Below are positions 1-8,901 of a stretch of DNA of 36,012 nucleotides, piece after piece. The notes under the pieces were generated by a model. It did no database searches. It saw nothing but the letters and a program-made list of their open reading frames with translations, and was not told the origin of the DNA. How positions within the stretch are numbered: the first letter of the stretch is position 1; each line of letters opens with the position of its first letter. The position numbers were made by a program, and so were the translations under genes. The stretch comes from Planctomycetaceae bacterium (GTDB lineage: Bacteria > Planctomycetota > SZUA-567): positions 1 through 36,012 of the forward strand of contig JAJPXZ010000095.1 of assembly GCA_021205245.1 (NCBI GenBank), read 5' to 3'.

Positions 1-140
1 CCCCTGACTCAGCAGCAGACCCTGACTTTCTGTGCATTCTGAAACATCTGGTAACTGCATGGCAAAACCTGGTGATGCCGGTACGGATAGCAAACGGGGC
101 TGCCGTTTCGTGTAGTTTGATGCCGAAAAGGAGCAAAGTA

Positions 141-1130
141 ATGAGTTCAAGCGCGACGGAAAAACTGGATGCGAGCCAATCCACAGCTATTTCATGGAAG
201 CAAACCCTTTCCAATCATACTCCTGCCATTACGTTGCTGGTTCTCTGCATCGTGCTTTCATTTGTGACGCCGTACTTCTTGCGGGTGCAGAATATCGTCA
301 ATATTCTCGATCAAGTGACAGTGTTGGGAATTATGGCAATAGGTATGACCGCGGTCATCATTATTGGCGGAATTGACCTTTCGGTCGGTTCTATTCTCGC
401 TCTGTCGATGATGATTATGGGCTGGCTCGCCAAGACGCAAGGCCTCTCCTGGGCAATCGCCATTCCTCTTGGCATTGCAGCTGGTGGACTGTGTGGCCTT
501 GTGACCGGACTCCTTATCACCAGGGCAAATCTACCCGCCTTTATCGCCACCTTGGCCATGATGTCCATCGCTCGGGGATTGGCAAATATCATCACGGATG
601 GGCGGCAAATAATTGGCTATCCGGACTGGTTCGTCGGACTGTCAATCAACCGGTATTTTGGCTTCCTTTCCTTTACCGTCACCATCTTTGTCGCACTGGC
701 GTTCATTGCGTGGTTGGTGGTGAAATATCGTCCCTTCGGGAGGAGTTTGTACGCAATAGGCGGTAATCCGAATGTAGCCTATCTCGCGGGAATCGACGTC
801 AAGAATACGACGACGCTGGTCTATGTCATCAGTGGCCTCCTCTGCGGTCTTTCCGGGGTGGTTATGGCTACCAGATTGGATTCCTCACAGCCCAGCTCGG
901 GCAATGGGTATGAATTGAACTGTATTGCCGCGGTGGTCATAGGTGGAGCAAGCCTCAGCGGAGGTATCGGGTCTGTAAGCGGCACCATCATGGGTGTGTT
1001 TATCATCGGCGTCCTGCGGAATGGCCTGAACCTTAATGGCGTATCGCCGTTTGTTCAACAGGTGATCATCGGTCTCGTCATCATCCTGGCTGTAGTCTTC
1101 GATAACTTGCGCCGCCGTACCGAGAAATAA
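141..1130 (+). CDS. CUT2 (ribose-type) sugar ABC transporter permease
   Basis: Inner-membrane permease of a ribose/xylose-type ABC importer, about 329 residues, the usual length for the BPD_transp_2 family. The family hallmark GGIDLSVGSI lies at residues 76-85 in a chain of hydrophobic segments. The conserved cytoplasmic loop IGGASLSGGIGS, which contacts the ATPase, is near residue 275. I chose the ATG at 141 because AGGAG (129-133) sits 7 nt upstream. The frame is open upstream to the window edge, so a GTG at 72 or an earlier start cannot be excluded. The binding-protein and ATPase genes follow directly, so the importer is complete. The substrate is unknown; a pentose, polyol or deoxy sugar is likely from the neighbours. 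Confidence 0.93.
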   Translation: MSSSATEKLDASQSTAISWKQTLSNHTPAITLLVLCIVLSFVTPYFLRVQNIVNILDQVTVLGIMAIGMTAVIIIGGIDLSVGSILALSMMIMGWLAKTQGLSWAIAIPLGIAAGGLCGLVTGLLITRANLPAFIATLAMMSIARGLANIITDGRQIIGYPDWFVGLSINRYFGFLSFTVTIFVALAFIAWLVVKYRPFGRSLYAIGGNPNVAYLAGIDVKNTTTLVYVISGLLCGLSGVVMATRLDSSQPSSGNGYELNCIAAVVIGGASLSGGIGSVSGTIMGVFIIGVLRNGLNLNGVSPFVQQVIIGLVIILAVVFDNLRRRTEK

Positions 1131-1199
1131 GGCTTAGTATCATTGACCAGCTTATGGAAGGCTGTGTCGCCGAATTCACTCTATATTCAGGAGAAAATG

Positions 1200-2132
1200 A
1201 TGCATCGAAAAGCGTTGGCGGTAGTGGCGTTGGCAGCTCTCTTTTGCGTCCTGTCGGGAAAATCGGATGCAGGCGAAAAGAAATACACGATAGGCCTGGC
1301 CTTGGCCAATCTTCAGTCTGATTTCTTCAATCAGGTGCGGAGAGGAGCCGAGGAACAGGCGGCCAAGAGAGGCGTCGACCTGATCGTTGTTGAAGCCAGA
1401 GGCGATGCCACCACCCAGGTGGATCAGATTCAGGATCTTCTGGCTCGCGAGATTGATGCCCTCCTGATCACTCCCGCCGGAGCAACTGCCGCAGCCGTCC
1501 CCATCCGTGCCTGCCGCGCCAAGGGAGTGCCCGTGGTTACGGTCGACCGCAATCCGCCCGACGCGCCTGGTGACTCATTTATCGCGGCTGACAGTTTTGG
1601 CGGCTGTGTGGAACTTGGAAAATGGGTTATCGAAAAAACAGGCGGCAAAGGCACCATCGGCGTTATCCAGGGACAACTGGGTACAACTCCGGAGATTGAT
1701 AGGCGCGGGGGCCTGATGAAAGCGCTTGAATCAGCGCCGGAAATAAAGGTCGTCGAACAAGCCGCCGATAGCTGGGACCAGGAGGACGGATTTTCCGTCG
1801 CGCAGGATCTCCTGCAAGCCAACCCGGACATCACCGTTTTTCATGGTCGCTGCGACGCTCTGGCCCTGGGAGCGGCCCAGGCGGTGAGGCTCGCCGGCTT
1901 GTCCGGAAAAATCCTGGTTGTGGGTTTTGATGGTGACGAGGGCGGCCTGGTAGCGGTCAAAGAAGGTGTTCTCGACCTGACGATGACACAGCAATCGCAA
2001 CGATTCGGGCGTTTGGGCATTGATACCTGCATCGACCTTATCGAAGGCAGAAAAGTGCCGGAGATGCAGCTAATTCCCGTTACGCCGACCACCAAGGAAA
2101 ATGTGGACGAGTTCATCGAAAAGCACCCATAG
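1200..2132 (+). CDS. Periplasmic sugar-binding protein of the CUT2 ABC importer
   Basis: Ribose-type substrate-binding protein (Peripla_BP_4 family), about 310 residues. Residues 1-24 form a signal peptide, and the mature protein starts near AGEKKYTIGL. There are tandem ATGs at 1197 and 1200; AGGAG at 1189-1193 is 3 and 6 nt away, so 1200 is better spaced. Family motifs include VVTVDRNPP and GFDGDEGGLVAVKEG. The usual 'ND-ALG' pocket segment reads HGRCDALALGA, with Cys where family members normally have Asn, which hints at a ligand other than ribose. It lies 69 nt after the permease and 97 nt before the ATPase, in the less common order permease, binding protein, ATPase. Confidence 0.93.
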   Translation: MHRKALAVVALAALFCVLSGKSDAGEKKYTIGLALANLQSDFFNQVRRGAEEQAAKRGVDLIVVEARGDATTQVDQIQDLLAREIDALLITPAGATAAAVPIRACRAKGVPVVTVDRNPPDAPGDSFIAADSFGGCVELGKWVIEKTGGKGTIGVIQGQLGTTPEIDRRGGLMKALESAPEIKVVEQAADSWDQEDGFSVAQDLLQANPDITVFHGRCDALALGAAQAVRLAGLSGKILVVGFDGDEGGLVAVKEGVLDLTMTQQSQRFGRLGIDTCIDLIEGRKVPEMQLIPVTPTTKENVDEFIEKHP

Positions 2133-2142
2133 AGTGACTTGC

Positions 2143-2176
2143 GCACGGGCCGGTAAGTTCACCGCCGGCCCGGTGC
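2143..2176 (+). promoter_or_regulatory. Intercistronic hairpin between binding protein and ATPase genes
   Basis: CGGGCCGG (2146-2153) pairs perfectly with CCGGCCCG (2165-2172) around an 11-nt loop. Flanking GCAC/GTGC can extend the stem past one bulged base. There is no T-run, so a Rho-independent stop is unlikely. Its place right after the binding-protein stop codon fits an mRNA-stabilising or attenuating hairpin that keeps binding protein in excess over the ATPase, as known for mal/rbs-type operons. That role is inferred. Confidence 0.5.
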
Positions 2177-2229
2177 GGAAAAGGTCGGAAATTGCGAACA
2201 CAGGCAGGCGAATCTGGAGACGTGACACG

Positions 2230-3753
2230 ATGATTACCAAAAAAGGCGAAGCGTCGATGGCTAGCTCCCACCAACCCATTCTGCCTGTAACATACCTAAC
2301 AAAAAGCTATTTCGGCAACGTCGTTTTGGACGGAGTTTCTTTTGATGTTCACCCCGGTGAGGTCGTCGCTCTCTTGGGCGAGAACGGAGCGGGAAAATCA
2401 ACGCTTTCCGGTATCATCGCCGGCAGCGTCACCCCCGATGACGGCTCGTCGATGACATGGATGGGAAAGCCATACGCTCCGGAGTCGCCGCACGACGCCA
2501 TGGAGCAAGGCATAGCCATGATCCACCAGGAATTACGGTATTTCCCCGACCTGACCATTGCGGAGAATGTCTTTGCGGGACATGTCCCCATGCGGAACGG
2601 CATAATCGACCGCAAGACCATGAACAATCTGGCGGCCGAGCAGTTGGTCCGGCTTGGCATGGATATTCCGGTCAATCGCCCTATGCGCACGCTCAGGGTC
2701 GCGGCGCAACAGCAGGTGGAAATCGCCAAGGCCCTGGTGAGGAACGCGCGCCTTCTCATTCTTGACGAGCCGACGGCGGCATTGGGCGCTCAGGAGACAG
2801 ACAGGCTCTTCGAGTGTATTGAGGAACTGAAAAAGACAGGCGTGGCTTTTATCTACATCAGCCACCGGCTGGAAGAAATAGCCCGCATTGCCGACACAAT
2901 TGTCGTCCTGCGGGACGGGGATATGGTGGCGACCCACGACGACCCCAAGGTTGACACAAAAGTTCTGATCACCGAAATGGTCGGCCGCAATGTGGAGCGC
3001 CTCTTTCCGGCACTGCCTAGCCCGAGTGATGCCGTTGCCCTTGAGGTAAGGAACTTTACTTCTTCCGATGGCAGCTTTACCGATGTCTCCTTTTCCGTGC
3101 GCGAGGGGGAAATCTTTGGCCTCGCCGGCATTGTCGGGGCGGGTCGAACGGAATTGGTACGCGGCATAACCGGCTGCGACCCGGTACGTTCCGGGGAGGT
3201 TGTTGTATCTGGACAAAAAACGACGATCAAAAAACCTTCCGACGCCATTAATGCAGGGATTGTGGTCATTCCCGAAGATCGCAAGACCCAGGGCATCGTC
3301 GTCTCCCAATCCATTACCGACAACATCGTCTATAGCAATATGGACGCGTTGGTGAAAGGCGGGTGGATACTTCCCAAAAAAGTGGCGAAATTAACAAGTG
3401 AATCCATCCGACTGCTTGGCATTAAAGGCACGCCGAAGCAAAGCATCAACGCTCTCTCCGGCGGGAATCAACAAAAGGTCGTTATTGCGAAATGGATCTC
3501 CCGCAAGCCGAAAATCATCATCCTCGACGAGCCCACACGCGGTATAGATGTTGGTGCCCGTGCGGCAATTTATGAAATAATCGTCGAGCTCGTCCGGAAC
3601 AAAGTCGCTGTCATTGTCGTGAGTTCCGATCTTGATGAAGTTCTCGGATTATCCCACCGCGTTCTCGTTCTTAATCGCGGTCGCCAAAAGGGCATTCTCG
3701 ACCGCAGCGACGCCTCCAATATCAAGGTCATGGAACTGGCGACAATAGAATAG
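2230..3753 (+). CDS. CUT2 sugar ABC transporter ATPase (RbsA/MglA/XylG type)
   Basis: Duplicated ABC ATPase of about 507 residues, standard for RbsA-type proteins. The first half has Walker A GENGAGKST, a signature-like LRVAAQQQVEIAKAL and Walker B LLILDEPTAAL. The second half has the degenerate Walker A GIVGAGRTE typical of this family, then LSGGNQQKVVIAKW and IIILDEPTRGIDVGARA. The frame is open from 2101, but the ATG at 2230 follows CTGGAG and gives the expected N-terminus; the ATG at 2257 is an alternative. It powers the importer formed with the two upstream genes. The stop is TAG (3751-3753), so TAG is a normal terminator in this genome, which matters for the amber codon in dctM. Confidence 0.94.
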   Translation: MITKKGEASMASSHQPILPVTYLTKSYFGNVVLDGVSFDVHPGEVVALLGENGAGKSTLSGIIAGSVTPDDGSSMTWMGKPYAPESPHDAMEQGIAMIHQELRYFPDLTIAENVFAGHVPMRNGIIDRKTMNNLAAEQLVRLGMDIPVNRPMRTLRVAAQQQVEIAKALVRNARLLILDEPTAALGAQETDRLFECIEELKKTGVAFIYISHRLEEIARIADTIVVLRDGDMVATHDDPKVDTKVLITEMVGRNVERLFPALPSPSDAVALEVRNFTSSDGSFTDVSFSVREGEIFGLAGIVGAGRTELVRGITGCDPVRSGEVVVSGQKTTIKKPSDAINAGIVVIPEDRKTQGIVVSQSITDNIVYSNMDALVKGGWILPKKVAKLTSESIRLLGIKGTPKQSINALSGGNQQKVVIAKWISRKPKIIILDEPTRGIDVGARAAIYEIIVELVRNKVAVIVVSSDLDEVLGLSHRVLVLNRGRQKGILDRSDASNIKVMELATIE

Positions 3754-3782
3754 CATTCATTATGTAAAAAGGAGGATTTACC

Positions 3783-4565
3783 GTGGAAAAACGCTTCACA
3801 GACAAGGTGGTTGTTGTCACAGGCGCGAGCCGGGGGATTGGCGAAGCTATTGCACGGCGCTTTCTGCAGGAAGGTGCGTCGGTCTGCATATCCGCCAATG
3901 AAGCCAGAGTCCATGATACCGCAAAGCAACTATCCTCCCTGGGAAAAGTCCTTTCCCTGGAGGTGGACGTGACCAACCGTTCCCAGATCGAAGATATGTA
4001 CGACCGCGTGGCGAAAGAGCTTGGCGAGGTGGATATTTCGGTACAAAATGCAGGCATCTCACTTGTCTCGAAACTTGAGGATCTCAAGGAGGAAGACTGG
4101 GATCGGGTTCTCTCCATCAACACCAAGGGAGTGTTCCTTTGCTGCCAGGCGGCGGGACTGCGTATGCGGCGGAACAAGAAAAAAGGACGGCTCATCAACA
4201 CCGCCTCAGCCCAGGCGCGCCACGGTTTCATCTATAGTCCCCACTACGCAGCCAGCAAGTTCGGCGTCATGGGCTTGACCCAGAGTCTCGCGAAGGAATT
4301 GGCGCCGGCCGGCATAACGGTCAATGCTTTCTGTCCCGGCATTATCGACACAGAGATGTGGGGGTATTGTGACGCGGCCTGGGGCGGTCTTCTCGGTGAA
4401 TACAAAAAGGGCGAGCTCATGGCCGAGTGGGTAGCGAATATTCCAATGGCCCGGCCGGGAACCGGAGCTGACGTGGCGAATCTCGTCGCCTTCCTCGCTT
4501 CGGACGATGCGGCGTACATTACCGGTCAGACCGTGAATGTGTGTGGCGGCATGGAAATGAACTGA
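3783..4565 (+). CDS. Short-chain dehydrogenase/reductase (SDR)
   Basis: Classical NAD(P)-dependent SDR of 260 residues. The cofactor motif TGASRGIGE is near residue 12, followed by NAG (QNAGIS), an active-site Ser in NTASAQARHG and catalytic YAASK near residue 158. It starts with GTG, supported by a strong AAGGAGG about 7 nt upstream. It lies 29 nt after the ABC ATPase gene and before an FGGY kinase. A likely job is oxidising a polyol, or reducing or epimerising a ketose, after uptake. The SDR family is certain but the substrate is not. Confidence 0.92.
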   Translation: MEKRFTDKVVVVTGASRGIGEAIARRFLQEGASVCISANEARVHDTAKQLSSLGKVLSLEVDVTNRSQIEDMYDRVAKELGEVDISVQNAGISLVSKLEDLKEEDWDRVLSINTKGVFLCCQAAGLRMRRNKKKGRLINTASAQARHGFIYSPHYAASKFGVMGLTQSLAKELAPAGITVNAFCPGIIDTEMWGYCDAAWGGLLGEYKKGELMAEWVANIPMARPGTGADVANLVAFLASDDAAYITGQTVNVCGGMEMN

Positions 4566-4641
4566 TTTTACTGCAAAGACAAGTTGCGGCGGTCTTGGCT
4601 TTGGATATCCGTATGGCGAATAGTGATGAGCGGAGGGCCAC

Positions 4642-6138
4642 GTGAAAAGCACGTATATACTTGCATCGGATATAGGCGGTTCCAGTGTCAAAAGCATGTT
4701 GTTCGATCTGGAAAAGCGCACCATTGTGGCTGTTGCTACCAAGCCGCTGCATCTTTTTCATCCGACTCCCGAAGCCACCGAGTACGACGCGGATGAAATT
4801 TTCATGGCCTGCGTCGACGGCATGAAAGAATTCCTGGACAGCGCTGGGGGTCGTCCTGCCGATGTCGCCGCCATAATCTCGGATGGGCAGCAGGCTGGCA
4901 TTATCTGGATTGACGAAAATTACGATGCGGTCAGCCCATACGATACGTGGATGGATAACCGCTTTATGCCCTTCGTGGCGCAAATGAATGATGCCTGCGG
5001 TCAGCGTATTCTGGAGAAGGGCGGCAACAACACGATCATTACCACCGGACCCAAGATTCTTTGGTGGAAGAAAAACCGGCCGGATGTTTACGCCAGAGCC
5101 AGGAAGTTTGTCCTGACAGCGACATACGTGGGGGGCAAGTTAGCCGGTCTCAAGGCCGATGACGCTTATTTTGAAAATACCTCCACCGGATATTCCGGCC
5201 TGATTGACTATGGAATAGACGATTGGGATCGGGAGATTTGTTCCATATGCGGCATCGACGCGGATAAATTGCCTCTGGTATCCGCCCCGACCAGGATTGT
5301 CGGAAGCCTGGTAAAAAGGTATGCTGACGCGATAGGAATTCCGGACGGTATCCCTGTCGTCTGCGGTGCGGGCGATTTTCCAGCGGCGTGCATCGCGGCG
5401 GGGATTTTGAGCCCGGGCCAGGTCGGCGATACGGCGGGCACGGCCTCGATGTTCACGGTCTGTTCCGATCACTGGCGTCCTGACCCAAGCGGTTTGGTGC
5501 GTACGCTTAAATCCCCCATACCGGGATACTGGTACGCCTTTTGTTTTACCACCGGCGGCGGCAGCGTAAAATGGTTTCTCGAAAATGTGGTCGGCGATAC
5601 TTCTCAGGGGAATACGCTGAGCGAAGAGGCCAAAGTGCTTCCTCCCGGCGCGGAGGGGCTTGGGTTCTATCCCTACATAGGTGGGACTTACAGGGGATTG
5701 CACGTGGGCGGCGCTTTTAGTGGCATACAATGGGTCCATGGCAAGCCCCATATGTTGCGGGCAATTTTGGAGGCGGTCGCGTTTGAATACAAAGAATATG
5801 CCACCGGCCTCCAAAATCTGTTAGGTATGCAACCGTTTACGGTTGTTCGCGGGTCGGGCGGAGGCTCCACAAATTTCGTCTGGAATCAAATTAAGGCGAA
5901 CGTCCTCAATGCCCAGTACGAAAATATGCAGGAGGAGGAATGTTCTCTTCTTGGTTCGGCAATCATCGCTGGGAACGCAATCGGGTATTACCCCGATATG
6001 ATGGAGACGGCAGCCTCCTTCAACTCGGTCGCTGGCCGATTCGAACCCGAGCGCGAGAAGGTGGAGCAATACAAAAGCATTCATGCCAAATGGCATGACT
6101 TGAAAGAGCGTTGCTATGAGATATTCCAAAGTCTTTAA
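4642..6138 (+). CDS. FGGY-family carbohydrate kinase (xylulokinase-like)
   Basis: ATP-dependent sugar kinase of 498 residues, the normal FGGY length. The N-terminal phosphate-1 motif is DIGGSSVKS. A substrate-region motif, DTWMDNR, sits near residue 98. The second half has GDTAGTASMF, a TTGGGSVKWF segment and the adenosine motif RGSGGGSTNFVWNQIKANV. Start is GTG with GGAGG (4632-4636) upstream. It probably phosphorylates the ketose made by the adjacent SDR. FGGY substrates (xylulose, ribulose, erythritol, glycerol and others) cannot be told apart by eye, so I give no gene symbol. Confidence 0.93.
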   Translation: MKSTYILASDIGGSSVKSMLFDLEKRTIVAVATKPLHLFHPTPEATEYDADEIFMACVDGMKEFLDSAGGRPADVAAIISDGQQAGIIWIDENYDAVSPYDTWMDNRFMPFVAQMNDACGQRILEKGGNNTIITTGPKILWWKKNRPDVYARARKFVLTATYVGGKLAGLKADDAYFENTSTGYSGLIDYGIDDWDREICSICGIDADKLPLVSAPTRIVGSLVKRYADAIGIPDGIPVVCGAGDFPAACIAAGILSPGQVGDTAGTASMFTVCSDHWRPDPSGLVRTLKSPIPGYWYAFCFTTGGGSVKWFLENVVGDTSQGNTLSEEAKVLPPGAEGLGFYPYIGGTYRGLHVGGAFSGIQWVHGKPHMLRAILEAVAFEYKEYATGLQNLLGMQPFTVVRGSGGGSTNFVWNQIKANVLNAQYENMQEEECSLLGSAIIAGNAIGYYPDMMETAASFNSVAGRFEPEREKVEQYKSIHAKWHDLKERCYEIFQSL

Positions 6139-6167
6139 ATCGTGCGCGCTTTCGTTAATTCATTGCT

Positions 6168-6177
6168 GGATCGATCC
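6168..6177. promoter_or_regulatory. Perfect 10-bp palindrome GGATCGATCC ahead of the SorC-type regulator
   Basis: A perfect dyad lying 15 bp upstream of a second, larger palindrome in the only regulatory-looking gap of this stretch. It may be an operator half-region, but it is short and could occur by chance. Confidence 0.25.
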
Positions 6178-6182
6178 GAAAA

Positions 6183-6198
6183 TGTCTGATATCGGACA
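6183..6198. promoter_or_regulatory. Candidate operator: near-perfect palindrome TGTCtGATATCgGACA
   Basis: This 16-bp dyad is symmetrical except for one base pair. It lies 34 bp before the start of a SorC-family regulator, in the 93-nt gap after the kinase. SorC/CggR-type regulators bind palindromic operators, often near their own genes, so autoregulation is plausible. No footprint or conservation was available to support it. Confidence 0.4.
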
Positions 6199-6231
6199 AA
6201 ATCCACACTCATTCGCTTTTGGAGGCAACAC

Positions 6232-7203
6232 ATGAGAACGCACCAGATGTCGCCTGCCCAAAGCGAAGAAGTCATCACCAAGCTTCTCGAAGTCTGCTAT
6301 AGCCACTACATCTACAACGAAACGCAGGTGCAAATAGCCGAGAAGATGGGCGTGTCCAAGGCCAAAATATGCAAAATGATAGCGAAGGCTAAGGCTCTCG
6401 GCCTTTTCACCATTACAGTGAATGATCCGATCCAGGCATCGGAAGCGCTATCGGAAAAATTGGTGGCGAGGTTTTCCCTGAGAAAGGTTGTCGTCGTCCC
6501 AATGCTCCGCTATGGCCTCGGCAATATCATCAAGCAATTGGGAGAAGCAGGCTCGACGCTTCTTGCCGGGGTCGTTAGCCATCACGATGTTGTCGGCATC
6601 TCAGGCGGTGCCGCGCTATATGAGATGGTTAAGGCGTTCCCCACCCTGCCGGTTCATGAAGTGACGATAGTACCGTTACTGAGCGGTTATACAGAGACCG
6701 AGGCATCGACGCGCGGGACGGAAATCGCGTATATCCTCTCGGAGAAACTCGGCGCCCGCACTGCCAATATACCCATCCCCGGTTTGGCGAGTTCGCCGGA
6801 GGAAGCCCTGGTTTTTCGAGAAAATCCCATTGTTAAAAACAGCATGTCCCTGATTCGCCGGTGCAATATCGGCGTGTTCGGCATAGGGACCGCCAACCGT
6901 GACGCCAGCCTCTATAAAGGCGGCTTCCTGGACGACCAATTGCTCTCCGAATTGCAGCGGGAAAAGGCGATCGGGTGCATCGGGTTCAGCTTCTATGATG
7001 CGGATGGAAATCCATGCATTGAATTCAACGCCCGCAATATCGGTTGGTCTCTTGACGACATTAAACAAATACCCATGGCCATCGGCGTTAGCGGCGGCAA
7101 TCTGGATAAGGCCAAGGCGGTGAGGGGCGCGCTCCTTGGCCGATATATCGATACGCTGGTGACGGACAAAATTACCGCGGAGTACCTTCTGGACAACTCT
7201 TAA
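6232..7203 (+). CDS. SorC/DeoR-type sugar-binding transcriptional regulator
   Basis: Transcription factor of 323 residues, typical for the SorC family. An N-terminal helix-turn-helix spans about residues 22-52 (TQVQIAEKMGVSKAKICKMI). The rest is a sugar-phosphate-binding domain with VGISGGAALYEMV, GVFGIGTANRDAS and a late SGGNLDKAKAVRGALLG segment. GGAGG lies about 7 nt before the ATG. It sits inside the catabolic operon between the kinase and a HAD phosphatase, so it probably senses a phosphorylated intermediate made by that kinase. The palindromes just upstream are candidate binding sites. Confidence 0.9.
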   Translation: MRTHQMSPAQSEEVITKLLEVCYSHYIYNETQVQIAEKMGVSKAKICKMIAKAKALGLFTITVNDPIQASEALSEKLVARFSLRKVVVVPMLRYGLGNIIKQLGEAGSTLLAGVVSHHDVVGISGGAALYEMVKAFPTLPVHEVTIVPLLSGYTETEASTRGTEIAYILSEKLGARTANIPIPGLASSPEEALVFRENPIVKNSMSLIRRCNIGVFGIGTANRDASLYKGGFLDDQLLSELQREKAIGCIGFSFYDADGNPCIEFNARNIGWSLDDIKQIPMAIGVSGGNLDKAKAVRGALLGRYIDTLVTDKITAEYLLDNS

Positions 7204-7257
7204 ATCGTCTTTCCATAGTACTGGCTCTTACATTCCGTCATCAGCGATGAGGATATC

Positions 7258-7953
7258 ATGCATAGTGTCAAAGCCGTACTCTTCGATCTCGACGGCACTC
7301 TTGTCGATACCGAGGAACTCCATCTTCAAGCCTGGCGCGATGCAGTAATGCATTATGGTCACACCTTTCCCAAAGGATGGGAGTATGACTATATCGGCAA
7401 CCCCGATATCGACTGGGCGAGGCATTGCGTCCACACGTTTGCCAATTTGCCGCCGGTTGACCGGCTTTTGGATGAACGTCACGCCCGATACAGGGAACTC
7501 CTCTCCATGCGGGGTCGGCCTTGCACGTTCGTGGGAGTGAAGGAAGAATTAGCCGAACTAGTGCGTGATGGCATCCATATCGGCATTGGCACCAATAGCA
7601 CGATAGAAAATACCAGAGCAGCGCTGCACGAAGGCGGTATCGCTCATTTTTTCCAGGTGGTCATTGCCTACGGAATGACACCAAGCGGCAAGCCATCTCC
7701 CGATATATATCTGGCGGGCATGAAGGAACTTGGCGTCCATCCACACGAAAGCGCCGTGATTGAAGATTCTCCAGCAGGTATTGCAGCGGGAAAGGCCGCC
7801 GGAGCTTATGTCATAGGCGTTGCCACGACTCACCCGGCGGGCATGTTGGCGCAAGCGGATACGATATTTCTCTCCACCGTTGAGGCCCTTCGCTGCCTTC
7901 GCGCGAGAAATTACTCACATCATGTCGAAAAGGAAAGAAATGAATCGGTTTGA
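7258..7953 (+). CDS. HAD-superfamily phosphatase / beta-phosphoglucomutase-like
   Basis: HAD hydrolase of 231 residues, subfamily IA, resembling beta-phosphoglucomutase and sugar-phosphate phosphatases. Motif I is DLDGTLVDTE (nucleophile Asp near residue 9). Motif II Thr/Ser is in GIGTNST, motif III Lys in SGKPSPDIY, and motif IV is VIEDSPAGIAAGKAAG. An inserted cap follows motif I. It overlaps the next SDR start by 14 nt, which implies translational coupling. It could remove phosphate from a sugar-phosphate intermediate or act in detoxification; a mutase role cannot be excluded. Confidence 0.9.
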   Translation: MHSVKAVLFDLDGTLVDTEELHLQAWRDAVMHYGHTFPKGWEYDYIGNPDIDWARHCVHTFANLPPVDRLLDERHARYRELLSMRGRPCTFVGVKEELAELVRDGIHIGIGTNSTIENTRAALHEGGIAHFFQVVIAYGMTPSGKPSPDIYLAGMKELGVHPHESAVIEDSPAGIAAGKAAGAYVIGVATTHPAGMLAQADTIFLSTVEALRCLRARNYSHHVEKERNESV

Positions 7954-8701
7954 TTTACTCGACAACGTCGCCGCAGTCACAGGGGCCGGGAGCGGCATCG
8001 GCCAGGCCATAGCGATTGGCTTGGCCGAAGCGGGGGCGGATGTGGTGTGTTTTGACCGCCCCGATTCGGCGAAGCTGGATGAAACGCTTGCCGCGATTTC
8101 CAAGGCGGGGCGCAAATGCTCGGTCGTCAAAGGCGATGTGACTGTTGAAGGCGATTTACAGGCGATGGTCGAAGAAGCTGAGAAACTTGGCGGACTCACC
8201 CTTGCCGTGAACTGCGCGGGCATCGCCAATGCGAAGGAATCCGAAGTCATGCCGCGCGACCAATGGCAACGCATGCTTGACGTGGATCTGACCGGTGTCT
8301 TTCTTTCATGCCAAGCCGAGGCCCGCGCCATGATTCCTCGTGGAAAAGGCAGTATCGTGAATATCGCTTCCATATCGGGAATCATAGTCAATCGCGGCTT
8401 GCTGCAATGCCATTACAATTCCGCCAAGGCGGGCGTAATCCATCTGTCAAAATGCTTCGCGGTGGAATGGGCCGACAAGGGCATACGCGTCAACTCCATC
8501 AGTCCCGGCTACACCTGGTCCCCCATGAACAAGCGGCCCGAAATGGCGACGCAAATGGAGAAATTCGCTGCCGAAACACCGTTGGGACGAATAGCCGAGG
8601 TCGATGAAATGGTCGGTCCGGCCATTTTCCTCCTCTCCAAAGCAGCTTCGTTCTGTACCGGACATGACTTGGTCATCGATGGCGGAGCTGTATGTTGGTA
8701 A
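7940..8701 (+). CDS. Short-chain dehydrogenase, polyol/ketose reductase-like
   Basis: SDR of 253 residues. Cofactor motif TGAGSGIGQ, NCAGIAN, active-site Ser in IASISG, and catalytic YNSAK. The segment YNSAKAGVIHLSKCFAVEW followed by RVNSISPGY resembles SDRs acting on arabinitol, mannitol, sorbose or xylulose. The frame is open from 7820, but the ATG at 7940 has AAGGAA just upstream and gives a normal N-terminus. The last 14 nt of the phosphatase gene overlap it. It shares the same active-site neighbourhood with the SDR at 24045-24821. Confidence 0.92.
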   Translation: MNRFDLLDNVAAVTGAGSGIGQAIAIGLAEAGADVVCFDRPDSAKLDETLAAISKAGRKCSVVKGDVTVEGDLQAMVEEAEKLGGLTLAVNCAGIANAKESEVMPRDQWQRMLDVDLTGVFLSCQAEARAMIPRGKGSIVNIASISGIIVNRGLLQCHYNSAKAGVIHLSKCFAVEWADKGIRVNSISPGYTWSPMNKRPEMATQMEKFAAETPLGRIAEVDEMVGPAIFLLSKAASFCTGHDLVIDGGAVCW

Positions 8702-8901
8702 CCCTTACACTAACCGTTCCACCTTTTTGAAACGAGTGTCTATGGTCATGATACATCTCCCACGCCCCGGGTAACCTCCTCCTGTCGGACTATTCCTGCC
8801 GTGCTCGTCTTATCTCCATTCTGAATGGTGATACAGGGGAGTTGTGTACCATGCGGGCGGCTCGTCTCTTCAAATTCGAATTCTGATCTGAAAGGGAATA
8901 T

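Noticed and set aside
8702..8901. A riboswitch (for example TPP-responsive) ahead of the E1-alpha gene
   Set aside because: The 200-nt gap does not show the conserved TPP-box or any other riboswitch core I could recognise, and no clear promoter either.
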